Below, one piece after another: positions 49,489-58,156 of a DNA stretch of 64,000 nucleotides; the stretch's first letter is position 1; each line of letters opens with the position of its first letter. The stretch is from assembly GCA_013368325.1 (NCBI GenBank), contig JAACJK010000016.1:124001-188000 (forward strand), given 5' to 3'. The notes under the pieces are model-generated. The model was not told the origin of the DNA and did no database searches. It saw nothing but the letters and a program-made list of their open reading frames with translations. Source of the stretch: Ephemerocybe angulata. Taxonomy: Eukaryota; Basidiomycota; Agaricomycetes; Agaricales; Psathyrellaceae. The translations under genes and the position numbers were made by a program.

Positions 49489-51550
49489 ATGCCCGCCCCA
49501 GCGCCGCCGTTCTCGATGCCCGCCTGGCGTCAGTGCCCAACAACCAGCAGAGACGGCTCTTCCGTACCCCAACGACAGCTTTGTCCCCGAACACATCGCC
49601 CTGAGTAGCACTTCAAGCTGGGCCGTCAAACGAATGCAAAAACGGCCCCGGGCGAGCGAGATGGATACTTTGACAGCACGGTACTGAGTCGGAAGCACGC
49701 TGAGGTGTGGGAGGTGGGCGCAAGGTGAGTTTGGGCGAGCGAACGACAGCGGGGCGGGTGCTGACGACGAACAGATCTACATCAAGACGTGAAGAGTTCG
49801 AATGGACGTTCATAAGCAGGCGCCTACCGGGTTCAACTTTGCAGGCCAGGCGCGGAATGTGCAGAACCGCCGCCCGCCGATGCAGCAGCCGAACCTGGGG
49901 GGCCTTGGGGGCGGGATGAGGCAGCTTTGATGTTATTCTCCGGGGGCCGAGCTCAACACCATTACGGGTGCGAATCGATTGGTGAGTCGACTCGAAGTTG
50001 GGGGTAACAATCGCTGACGTTCGTTACAACCGACTAATCTTCCTCCGTACCCCTCTGTTCTTCCGCATATGCGACCGGCGCAGGAGGTTTCACCGCGCCT
50101 CCAGCTACTTCGCCTCCCGACCAGCCGCCTCCACCCGCGACACGGGTGTCATCGTTGAGCTGCAGGTGCAGCTTCGCGATACGCAGTCGAACCTCGGCGG
50201 TCAGGTCCACAAGATCCGAGCGCTCGAGGCTGTGCTCCCGGAGCAGGAGGCGATGAAGAGGGAGGTTAAGACGTTGCAGGAGATGATAGGGTCGAGGCGC
50301 AGGGAGCTGGAGGAGCTGGAGGGCGGGTTCGAGGATGCGAGGAGTGTGAGTACCGTCGTGCCGCACGAGCTCGAGTCGGTCGAGTAGGAGGATGAGAGTG
50401 AGGAGGTGGATTTGGAGAAGGAAGCGGAGGATCGGGGCCGTCGCGAAGCGGAGGCGGAGGGGGTGGCGCGCAAAGAGCTTGAGCGACGAAACGAAACGAA
50501 ACCGTGGACGACCCCATACACCCGAATCCCTCGCCGCCCCGGCGTCGTCGTCGAAACTCCGCGCACTATCGCTCTCGCAGAGCACAACTGTCGTCGCGAC
50601 GGAGGAGATCCAGGAGCAGATCGTGCAGCTCACGGCGCAGGCGAGTGCGGTCGTGGCGCTGACGAGCACGCTCGAGGCGCAGCATACCGCCGCGCAGAGC
50701 ACGATTAGCGCGTTGGAGAAAAAGGTGGAGCAACTCGAGAGCCTCCTCCGTGCGTCGGTCGCTCCCGCTCCCGCGCCCACCGGTGCCCGAGCCCACGCCC
50801 GTCGTCTTGGAGAAGGAGGAGGAGGGCGTGAAGGAGGATCTGGCGGAGGAGGAGAGGGGCGAGTCGAAGGAGTCGTTGTCGGAGAGGATCACGGAGTGGA
50901 TGAAGAATGTCGAGGTTAAGTGGAACAATGTGCAAGAGGAATGGAACTTGGAGCGGGAGAGGCTGGGTCGGGCGAGGGAAGAATGGGAGAGGCGCGTCGC
51001 GAGTCTCGGGCAGGGACAGCAAGGTACGGGGAGTGGGTTCTCAACAAATATCGGGGGTTATGGGCGGGTGGGGAACGGGGATGTTGTGAAGCATAACGGG
51101 CTCGTTACGCGGCCCAGTCCGAGGAGTCAGCGTAGCGATTCGGGGAGGTATAGGCGGAGGGTGCGGAGGAGGAATAATGTTGGTGCGGCTGCGGTGAAGA
51201 AGGAGGAGGAGGAGGGGAGTGCGAGTGAGGGGAGTGGGGATACGGATGAGGAGGGGGCGGAGAGGAGTGCGGGAGGGCACGAGTTTGGCGACGAGTGCGA
51301 GTTCGAGCTTTGGGGTTTCGACTGGTGAGTCTTTTGACTTTGGTTTCGAACGTGTTCGAGGTGGAGCCCATGTGCCCGTCGAGTGATACTAACGTTCCTC
51401 ATCGCATTCTAGGCGCCTCGGCACTTGCGAACGCGACGGCTGACACGGCGGAGGACCTGAAGGAGAAGGTGATGCTCGCTACGCCAGAGGCGAGGCGAGT
51501 GTGTATCAAGATAAGTTGACGACGCTCTCGAAGGCCGTCGTCGAGCACGA
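49489..51550 (+). pseudogene. Coiled-coil gene family, copy 5: 5' and central part
   Basis: This is the most complete copy. It starts MPAPAPPFSMPAW (49489) and passes through GFNFAGQARNVQNRRPP (49834). A coiled-coil part follows: VIVELQVQLRDTQSN, MKREVKTLQEMIGSRRREL and STVVPHELESVE. After a TAG come IQEQIVQLTAQASAVVALTS, STISALEKKVEQLESLL and SLSERITEWMKNVEVKWNN, then a basic/acidic tail. At least two frame changes (about 50505 and 50780) and one nonsense codon are needed. An 88-nt intron (51325-51412) has a perfect branch word, TACTAAC. The next exon, ANATADTAEDLKEKV then ATPEARR, is cut at 51550 by the Ty3 element. Long coiled coils and a possible C-terminal membrane segment suggest a structural protein; the family is not identified. 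Confidence 0.55.
51547..51550. repeat. Target-site duplication, left copy (ACGA)
   Basis: ACGA directly precedes the left LTR and recurs at 57985-57988 directly after the right LTR. Confidence 0.85.
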
Positions 51551-51757
51551 TGGAATGGTCTGCGCTGATGTCGAGGATGCTCGGAAGTCGAGACGAGATC
51601 GCCGTAGCGAAGCAAGATGAGATGAGTCTAGACTACGACATCCAGAACAGGAAGACCTCGGTGCTGACTAAGCACCGGGTGACTAAGCAGAACCAAGCCA
51701 AACGGGCGCCTACGATGCGCTCGAGGTGTGGCTGGAGAGGCGCCTAGCGCCAATCCA
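51551..51757 (-). repeat. 3' LTR of the Ty3 element
   Basis: 207 bp; in element orientation it begins TGGATTGGCGC and ends CCATTCCA, an 8-bp imperfect inverted end pair. Very short for a Ty3 LTR. No obvious TATA box. Confidence 0.92.
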
Positions 51758-51770
51758 TGTGCCCCCCACA
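51758..51770 (-). other. Polypurine tract of the Ty3 element
   Basis: In element orientation TGTGGGGGGCACA abuts the 3' LTR, the expected site for plus-strand DNA priming. A run of six G is its core. Confidence 0.65.
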
Positions 51771-51964
51771 AACAAAGCGTCGTCCCGACGCGACAAACCG
51801 AACCGTAACTACGTAGGCATGCTAATAAGAAAAAACCAGAAAACAACAAAAGAAAACAACACAAGAGAAAAGAAAGACGGTGAATGATACACGACAAGAA
51901 CGAGACTGAACACAAGGACCAACAGGCCGAAAGAAACCACCCCAACATCCACAAGCCAGCTGAA

Positions 51965-54900
51965 CTAATCATCCTCCACCTCACAGTCGGACCACTCGTC
52001 GTCATTCTCGCCCACGTCATCCTCGGACACCTCAACTGCCACTGCACCGGTGCCCGCTCTCAGACCATCCACGCGCACAGCCTCCTCTGCCGCGCGGACA
52101 CCCTCCACCATATCCGCCTCCTCCTGTACCCGCAGCTGGTCTCTAGCCAACTGTGTTCCCACCCTGGGTACGAACCCACGCAACCGCCGCGCGCTGAACT
52201 TCCCAGGCATCAACTCCCCACCCAACGTCGCAAGCGTATACGAGTTCAAGATGCGCGAGACCACCCGCCTTGGGATCGACCAGCGCGGAAGGAGTTTCCT
52301 CTCAGTCTTGAGCGTGTAGAGAAGGTCGTTCCGATGGACTTGTACGAGCTGGCCCGGCCGAAATAGAACCTCCCCACCTCTTCCCGCCAGACGCCGATCA
52401 AAGACCGACTTGCGCTTCACCGCGTGCTGAACCGCCGCGGCATAGCCATCTAGCCGCTGCTGCGCAACGTACGCCATTTGGCACGCTACATCGTCAACTC
52501 CCACCTCCAGAACACGCTCAGGTGCCGGTGTACGTGGTGTGTTCACAACCAAACCGAGCAAGAGCTCCTTCGGCGAGAAGTCAAACGCCGGAAGTACGCG
52601 CCTATTGATGATCTGGAGGGCCTCGTCGAGGTGCTTGGGCCAATCGCGCAACAGCTTCGCTTCGTCCTCCTCCTCGTATTCATCCTCCCCCAGATTCGGA
52701 GCACAGAGCCGCTTCAAAACGTGAAGCAGAATCTTGTTCCCACCCTCCACCAGTCCATTAACCCAAGGCGAGTACGCCGCCACCACCTCCGTCTCCGTAC
52801 CCCACTCCCCACAGAAATCCCTAACTGCCTCGTTGTTGAAGTGGGTTCCCCCATCAGACATGAAGCACTCGGCTGCGACGAAATTCTGGAAAATAACCCG
52901 GAGTGAGTCCACCGTCGTCTTCGCCGTACCCGCCGTTTTGAACTTGAAGGCCCACATGTGCTGTGAGTAGACATCGAGAAAGACTCCGAGCGTGTGGTGA
53001 CCGCCAAACCCTGTCGGCATCGAAAGGTAATCGCCGACGAGAAGCTCGAGCGGATGGCGGCGAGTGATGGGTTGCAGCTTCGAGTGCAGGTGAGTTGAAC
53101 CGAAGTTCTTGCAGTACCCACACCCCTTGATACCCTCGATGATGCACGCGTCAAGACCAGGGCACCAGATGGTGTCCATGAGACGCCGCTTCACCGCATC
53201 CCTGCCCCAGTGCCCCCCTGAAAGGTGCTCCACCTGCGCCAACTCCGTAGCCTCCGCCCTCGTAACACACTCGACTCGCGACCGCCCACGCATTCGTTTC
53301 CCATTACCCAACCGCCACAACCTTCCTTCATCCACCATGTACCCCTCCGCTCGGTGCTCGGCGCGAGCGCGCGCACGCTCCGAGGAACCAACATCCAACT
53401 CCCCAATCGCACCCAGCACCTCCAGGAAGAGGGGCTCATCCCTAAACCGTCCCAGAAGAGGTCCGAGCAGCGCCGCCGACTCAGCCATCGCCGTGACCGA
53501 GAATATGTCGTGAGCGAGTCCCGCAACCACCTCCCAGTCCTCCACCACCGTCCACTCACTACCATCACCCTCAACCTTCGCCACACCCTCTCCCATCCGA
53601 CTCAAACCATCCGCCACCACGTTCGTCTTCCCCGGCACATGGCGCACATCCACAATCTGCTGGCTCAGAATTCCGTCTCTCCAACGAGCGTGCGTAGCGC
53701 TCAGCTTGTCGTTAGTGAGTACATCGCGCAGCGCCTGGCAATCCGTCTCAACCTCGACCGGGAAGCCCCAAATGGTATCCGAGAACTTGTCCAACGCGAA
53801 CTTGAGAGCGGCGAACTCGAGGAGAAACGGCTTGTACTTCACTTCAGACTTCGACGTCCGCTTCGACGCAAATGCGATGGGGTGTAGCTTTCGGACCGTC
53901 TTCCCGCTTGGGAGGACCGTCGAGAACCACTGTGCTAGAACAGCCCCAAACCCGTCCTGACAGCCGTCGCTCGTGACAACGAATGGACGTCCGTCGAACG
54001 CCGGGTTGCGTAGCACCGGCTCAGACGTCAAAATGGCCTTTAGCTGCACGAACGCCGCATCGTGCTCCGGACCCCACCTCCCTTCCATCTTCCATCCCTC
54101 CATCCTACTCCGATACGTAGACTTCGTGTACTTCCCGGGTAAATCCACCTCGCGCAATAAATCACGCAAAGGCTTCTCCAGCATAGCGTACCCTTTGATT
54201 AAGTCACGGAACCAACCAGCGAGCCCAAGAAACGCAGCGAGGTTCATCGCGTTGTGAGGTGCTGGCCAGTTAACAATGGCCGTGAGCTTCAGAGCGTCCG
54301 GCTGGACCCCGTTCTTCCCTACTGATGCTCCAGCAAAGACCGCCGTCGTCATGTAGAGTTCCGTCTTACTCGCCGACAAAGACAGACCCTTCTCCCGCAC
54401 CCGAACGAATATCCGCCGCAGCTTCCCTTGCATCTCGTCGAACTCATCCGCCGCCGTCCCACCGTCGTCCACAAACAACTCCATGACCTCCTCCACCAAC
54501 AAATCATATAGCGCCTTCGCCGTCATCTGAGCGAAGGTTGACGGCGCACCCGTCAACCCAAATGGCATCCGACGGTACCAGAAATGACCTCGCCCCTCCA
54601 CGTAGAACGCAGTGTAGGGGCGGGAATCCACATCGACCTCAACAGCGTAGAACCCTGCTGCGAAATCGAAGAGCGACACCCAACGTTTCCCGCTCAGGCG
54701 CAACTGCTTAGCACGGATATCGCCCTGCGGCATCGGCGCGATCTCGGTGACACGATTCACCTGGGAGAAGTTCTGGCATATACGCCACTTTGGAGGCGCA
54801 CTAGATGCATCCCCACCCGCAGAATCTCCCGAGACGGGGCGAGGCGGCAACGGGAAGTGAGTAGGTAAACCCGCTGCCACACACTGATCATTGACCCGAT

Positions 54901-56260
54901 GCTGCAGTTCCTCCAACGATAAGCCGATGCCCTCGTGGGCCTTCTGAGCCATCGTCGTCGGCGACACGCACTTCACCTCCGACGGATCGCAGGCTTCGAT
55001 GATCCCCGCAGCGAGCATCTCGTCGATCTTGGTATTGAGGTACTGGCGTTGAGGAGGCGAAAGTGGGCGTTGATGAACTCGTCGAGCGAACTTCGTGTCC
55101 TCCGGGATATCTAGCTTATGAACCGCTCCTTCAACCGGGAGTACCTCGCCCACCGAAAGCGCGAAGCAATCTGCAAACTCGCCTACCAAGCTCCGCACCT
55201 CCTCGCGCTGTCGCAGAGACAAGTCATCGCCGAGCGTAACGTTCCGCAGGATTTCCTCGACACGCGCCTTCGCGAACGGGTCTGTACGACGAGAGAATAA
55301 ACCCTCACCGTTCAACCCGTCCACCATAACCTCCACGTCGCCTTCACCGTCGTCACCCATCCCCGGCCCATCCCCTACCACGCACACCGGCGTGTAGTTG
55401 GCCTCCTCGTCCTCCACTTCCTCTACCCATGCCCGGCGCCCAGGCGCCTCATCCGCACACCCAACCACAGCCGCAGCAGTCTCTCCACTGCTCGCCGCCG
55501 CAATCGGTGCCCCACTATCCTTGCCATGGGCATCAGTGCCAACATCCGCACCCTTAGCCCCACCTGCAGCCGCAACTGCCTCGCCGCCGGCCCCAGCGCT
55601 CTCTCCAGCGCTCTCAGCCGCACCAGCGACCTCCACGACCTCCACCGCCGCCTCCACGCTCACCGGCTTCCCCCATTGGTTGGTGAGTCGTGCACTAGCG
55701 CCCGCGTTACGAACCACGACCTCATCAACTTCGAAATCGTGCACCACTTTGAAGGCGCGCATGAGAGGCTTCCCAAGCAGGAACTCCCATCCACCCCCGC
55801 TGTCAAACACTTCGAACGAGCCCCATGCCCGCACACCTCCCAACACAAACCAACCAGTCCACCGCCCACGTCCCTGCACCACCGCTCCATTCGCCATCCG
55901 GAACCAACGCTTAGACGGCCTTAAACCGCCAACCTTCCCCTTCACCCTCTCGTACGCCCTACTGCACATCACCGAAGCGAGTGCGCCTTCGTCGAACAAC
56001 GCACTGACCACCGGTGTGTGCCCTACTCCCTCCAACCCGATACCGTGTACAAACGGGCACTCTCCTCCCATTCCCTTCGATGAATCCCCCACTGCGTACA
56101 GGTCGAACACTTCTTGTTGCGTTGTAGCGAATACATGGGGTACGTACTCGAACGCTTTTACGGCTTCCTTCTTCCTAGCCATGACCTGCCTCTCCTTCTC
56201 CAACGGGACCGACGATGCTGCAGCGTTTACATCGACGATCCCTCCCCATTTCCCTGCTCC
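51965..56260 (-). CDS. pol: Pol polyprotein (protease, RT, RNase H, integrase)
   Basis: The pol frame is open from just after a TGA at 56261 to its stop at 51965. Residues below count from a TTG at 56203 (1412 aa). The protease has FDEGA at 70-74 (catalytic D71) and FLLGKP at 141-146. RT spans about 363-690: FDF (D513), PFGLTGAPSTF (547-557) and FVDD (577-580). RNase H has D746, E796, D821 and D865. Integrase has H993-x4-H998-x29-C1028-x2-C1031 and a core with D1058, D1117 and E1153 (D,D-35-E). A GPY/F-like module (LLPRWSIPRRVV, about 1304-1315) and an acidic tail end it; no chromodomain is seen. No in-frame ATG precedes 56182, so synthesis most likely needs the -1 shift from gag at 56248-56254. 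Confidence 0.93.
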   Translation of the reverse strand, partial: GAGKWGGIVDVNAAASSVPLEKERQVMARKKEAVKAFEYVPHVFATTQQEVFDLYAVGDSSKGMGGECPFVHGIGLEGVGHTPVVSALFDEGALASVMCSRAYERVKGKVGGLRPSKRWFRMANGAVVQGRGRWTGWFVLGGVRAWGSFEVFDSGGGWEFLLGKPLMRAFKVVHDFEVDEVVVRNAGASARLTNQWGKPVSVEAAVEVVEVAGAAESAGESAGAGGEAVAAAGGAKGADVGTDAHGKDSGAPIAAASSGETAAAVVGCADEAPGRRAWVEEVEDEEANYTPVCVVGDGPGMGDDGEGDVEVMVDGLNGEGLFSRRTDPFAKARVEEILRNVTLGDDLSLRQREEVRSLVGEFADCFALSVGEVLPVEGAVHKLDIPEDTKFARRVHQRPLSPPQRQYLNTKIDEMLAAGIIEACDPSEVKCVSPTTMAQKAHEGIGLSLEELQHRVNDQCVAAGLPTHFPLPPRPVSGDSAGGDASSAPPKWRICQNFSQVNRVTEIAPMPQGDIRAKQLRLSGKRWVSLFDFAAGFYAVEVDVDSRPYTAFYVEGRGHFWYRRMPFGLTGAPSTFAQMTAKALYDLLVEEVMELFVDDGGTAADEFDEMQGKLRRIFVRVREKGLSLSASKTELYMTTAVFAGASVGKNGVQPDALKLTAIVNWPAPHNAMNLAAFLGLAGWFRDLIKGYAMLEKPLRDLLREVDLPGKYTKSTYRSRMEGWKMEGRWGPEHDAAFVQLKAILTSEPVLRNPAFDGRPFVVTSDGCQDGFGAVLAQWFSTVLPSGKTVRKLHPIAFASKRTSKSEVKYKPFLLEFAALKFALDKFSDTIWGFPVEVETDCQALRDVLTNDKLSATHARWRDGILSQQIVDVRHVPGKTNVVADGLSRMGEGVAKVEGDGSEWTVVEDWEVVAGLAHDIFSVTAMAESAALLGPLLGRFRDEPLFLEVLGAIGELDVGSSERARARAEHRAEGYMVDEGRLWRLGNGKRMRGRSRVECVTRAEATELAQVEHLSGGHWGRDAVKRRLMDTIWCPGLDACIIEGIKGCGYCKNFGSTHLHSKLQPITRRHPLELLVGDYLSMPTGFGGHHTLGVFLDVYSQHMWAFKFKTAGTAKTTVDSLRVIFQNFVAAECFMSDGGTHFNNEAVRDFCGEWGTETEVVAAYSPWVNGLVEGGNKILLHVLKRLCAPNLGEDEYEEEDEAKLLRDWPKHLDEALQIINRRVLPAFDFSPKELLLGLVVNTPRTPAPERVLEVGVDDVACQMAYVAQQRLDGYAAAVQHAVKRKSVFDRRLAGRGGEVLFRPGQLVQVHRNDLLYTLKTERKLLPRWSIPRRVVSRILNSYTLATLGGELMPGKFSARRLRGFVPRVGTQLARDQLRVQEEADMVEGVRAAEEAVRVDGLRAGTGAVAVEVSEDDVGENDDEWSDCEVEDD
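56205..56254 (-). promoter_or_regulatory. Programmed -1 ribosomal frameshift signal (gag to pol)
   Basis: In gag frame the sequence reads CAG-GGA-AAT, giving the slippery heptamer G GGA AAT (56254-56248). A 5-nt spacer (GGGGA) follows. Then a hairpin pairs 56242-56230 (GGGATCGTCGATG) with 56217-56205 (CATCGTCGGTCCC): 11 Watson-Crick pairs, one G-U and one U-U mismatch. The 12-nt loop starts with the gag stop TAA. Slipping back one base enters the pol frame, which is open from 56260. Heptamer pattern, spacer and stem fit known -1 frameshift sites. Confidence 0.85.
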
Positions 56261-57450
56261 TCATCATCCTCCGAATCCGCGGCGTACGAAGCGGTGTGCC
56301 CATAGTCCGAGATGGCGACGTAGCGAACGTCGAAGGGCTCGCGCAGACCGCGCGCGCACACCACTCTCCAGGTCTGCTCCGTCGGTTGGAGCTGATCCTT
56401 GCGAGGAACCGGGCAGCTGGAGCCCTGGTGGCCCGACATGCCACATCGGAAGCACTCTCCAGAGTTCACCGGCATCGTCCCAGGACGCAGCGGGTAGGGG
56501 GTAGTCTCGTCCACCCAGGCGTTTACGCCGTGCTTCTCGACCCACGCTAGCTGCTGGAGACCGTGGAGCCTCCGACCCTCCTCGGTAGCCGGATGGTGCG
56601 GGAGCTCCTTGGTGCGCTGCAACAGCGCCGCTCTCGTCGCAGCTGTAGGCGGTCCTGCCGGCGTCTTGGGTCCTCGGCGCGATGGCGTGGTGGGCTGGGC
56701 ATTGAACAAGTTGCCTCTACCACCCCCAGTCGTGAACAGCGGGTTCACACTGGCGGGCGGGGCAGCCGGCGACACGGTTGAGGGCGTAGAGATGGTGGCC
56801 GCGGCGAATGCCCTGCGGACATTCGCAGTGGGCGAAGCAGGCACCGCCAACCCAGCGATCCTCGCGAGAATGCGTCTCTCCAGCTCATCCACCTTCCTCC
56901 CCACCGCCGAACCGTCTACTAACGTGTCTCCCTCAACCTTCCTGACCGCCGCCAGAAACTCCTTCCACGACGCCTGATCCCCAGCCGTCGCCATCCTCAA
57001 AGCCAATGGGAGGTGCTTGATCACGGTGCTGAGCAAGATCGAGAGCTCATACACACCTGCACCGATAGCGAGCACCTCCACCTTATCCGCCCACGCTACG
57101 TGCGCAGCGACCTCCCTTTTCCCCACCAACACCGTCTGCCCCAACTCACTCTCCTTCAACTTCGTCGCTAGCAACTCCTCCTCAAACTTCGCCCTCGACT
57201 TCACCACCACCATCTTCTTCGGCCAGCGCTTGTTAAAAGCTTCTTCGGTCTCCGCCCACGAGGATTTCACGGCCGCCGTCAAGTCGGCATACCAGGTGTC
57301 GGCCTCCGACTGGGCAGCGAGAAAGTCCGGGAACTGAGCAACGCGCGCGGCGTCGGAGATGACGCAGCGCCGGAACGAGCGCAAAAAGTCCTGCGGGTTG
57401 ACATTGGGATCGTCGCCCGTGAAGGGGTCCACGAGGAACTGTGACGCCAT
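56227..57450 (-). CDS. gag: Gag (capsid/nucleocapsid) protein
   Basis: I start at the first in-frame ATG, 57450 (MASQFLVDPFTGDDPNVN, 407 aa). The frame is open without an ATG for another 77 codons back to a GTG at 57681, so a longer product by non-AUG initiation is possible. The N-terminal half has the charged helical character of a retrotransposon capsid (SEADTWYADLTAAVKSSW, AFNKRW). Near the end is a zinc knuckle CFRCGMSGHQGSSC (C-x2-C-x4-H-x4-C) for RNA packaging. The C-terminus is acidic (DSEDDEEQG), and its last codons overlap the frameshift site. The stop is TAA at 56227-56229. Confidence 0.88.
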   Translation of the reverse strand: MASQFLVDPFTGDDPNVNPQDFLRSFRRCVISDAARVAQFPDFLAAQSEADTWYADLTAAVKSSWAETEEAFNKRWPKKMVVVKSRAKFEEELLATKLKESELGQTVLVGKREVAAHVAWADKVEVLAIGAGVYELSILLSTVIKHLPLALRMATAGDQASWKEFLAAVRKVEGDTLVDGSAVGRKVDELERRILARIAGLAVPASPTANVRRAFAAATISTPSTVSPAAPPASVNPLFTTGGGRGNLFNAQPTTPSRRGPKTPAGPPTAATRAALLQRTKELPHHPATEEGRRLHGLQQLAWVEKHGVNAWVDETTPYPLRPGTMPVNSGECFRCGMSGHQGSSCPVPRKDQLQPTEQTWRVVCARGLREPFDVRYVAISDYGHTASYAADSEDDEEQGNGEGSSM

Positions 57451-57759
57451 CGCAGTGGGTGGATCGACGGTCGCGGGTGCAATGGTTCGGGGTGTTGATG
57501 GCGGCGTCGAAAACTGATCGTCGTCGAGGAGGCTCCTTGCGACGCGAGGCGGAGTGCTGGGCGGTGTAACGGCGCCCGGGACTGAGAGTGACTCGCTCTT
57601 GCGTATGAAAAGACCCGTAAGTGGGTCGCGGGGCGGTAAATACTTCTTCGGCGCCAGTTGGACGATGCTGAAAATTTTCACGACGACGACGGCGACTTTT
57701 TCGACTTTTTCGGACTTCGACTAGGAACGGCGGACGCGAAACGAGGTGTAGAGTAAGAA

Positions 57760-57775
57760 CGCGCTGTTGTCACCA
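57760..57775 (-). other. Primer binding site of the Ty3 element
   Basis: TGGTGACAACAGCGCG begins 2 nt after the 5' LTR, as a tRNA-primed PBS would. It differs from the PBS shared by the two short LTR elements, so a different primer tRNA is implied. I could not name the tRNA. Confidence 0.65.
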
Positions 57776-57777
57776 GA

Positions 57778-57984
57778 TGGAATGGTCTGCGCTGATGTCG
57801 AGGATGCTCGGAAGTCGAGACGAGATCGCCGTAGCGAAGCAAGATGAGATGAGTCTAGACTACGACATCCAGAACAGGAAGACCTCGGTGCTGACTAAGC
57901 ACCGGGTGACTAAGCAGAACCAAGCCAAACGGGCGCCTACGATGCGCTCGAGGTGTGGCTGGAGAGGCGCCTAGCGCCAATCCA
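57778..57984 (-). repeat. 5' LTR of the Ty3 element
   Basis: Identical to 51551-51757. The following 4 bp (57985-57988, ACGA) are the second target-site duplicate. Confidence 0.92.
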
Positions 57985-58156
57985 ACGATGCGGAGGTTGT
58001 GAAGGAGGAACCGCATGAGGGCGTGAGCGGGAAGGCCGTGAGCGTTCGTGAACGGGTACGTCTTCGCTTGTCTTCCTCGAGCTCGTTGATAGGAATGACT
58101 CCTAGGACATGATTCACGTACAAACGGCTGTCGGGGTATCACTGGCAGCTGCAGAG
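57985..58156 (+). pseudogene. Coiled-coil gene family, copy 5: 3' part after the Ty3 insertion
   Basis: Joining the sequence before 51551 to 57989 gives an uninterrupted frame across the site (VVEHDAEVVKEEPHEG). It continues to VSVRER at 58055. A 50-nt intron (58056-58105, GTACGT...CCTAG) leads in phase 0 to DMIHVQTAVGVSLAAAE, a hydrophobic stretch that could be the start of a membrane anchor, then a donor GTAATA at 58157. This shows the insertion hit an exon. Any further exon was not identified. Confidence 0.6.

Larger units (their letters stand above)
51551..57984 (-). mobile_element. Intact Ty3/gypsy LTR retrotransposon, 6434 bp
   Basis: The element runs on the minus strand: 5' LTR 57984-57778, PBS, gag, pol, PPT, 3' LTR 51757-51551. 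The two 207-bp LTRs are identical over every base I compared, and a perfect 4-bp duplication flanks it. Domain order protease-RT-RNase H-integrase is that of Ty3/gypsy (Metaviridae). Gag and Pol lie in different frames joined by a likely -1 frameshift site. No stop or frameshift interrupts either frame, so it looks recently inserted and possibly still active. Confidence 0.93.
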
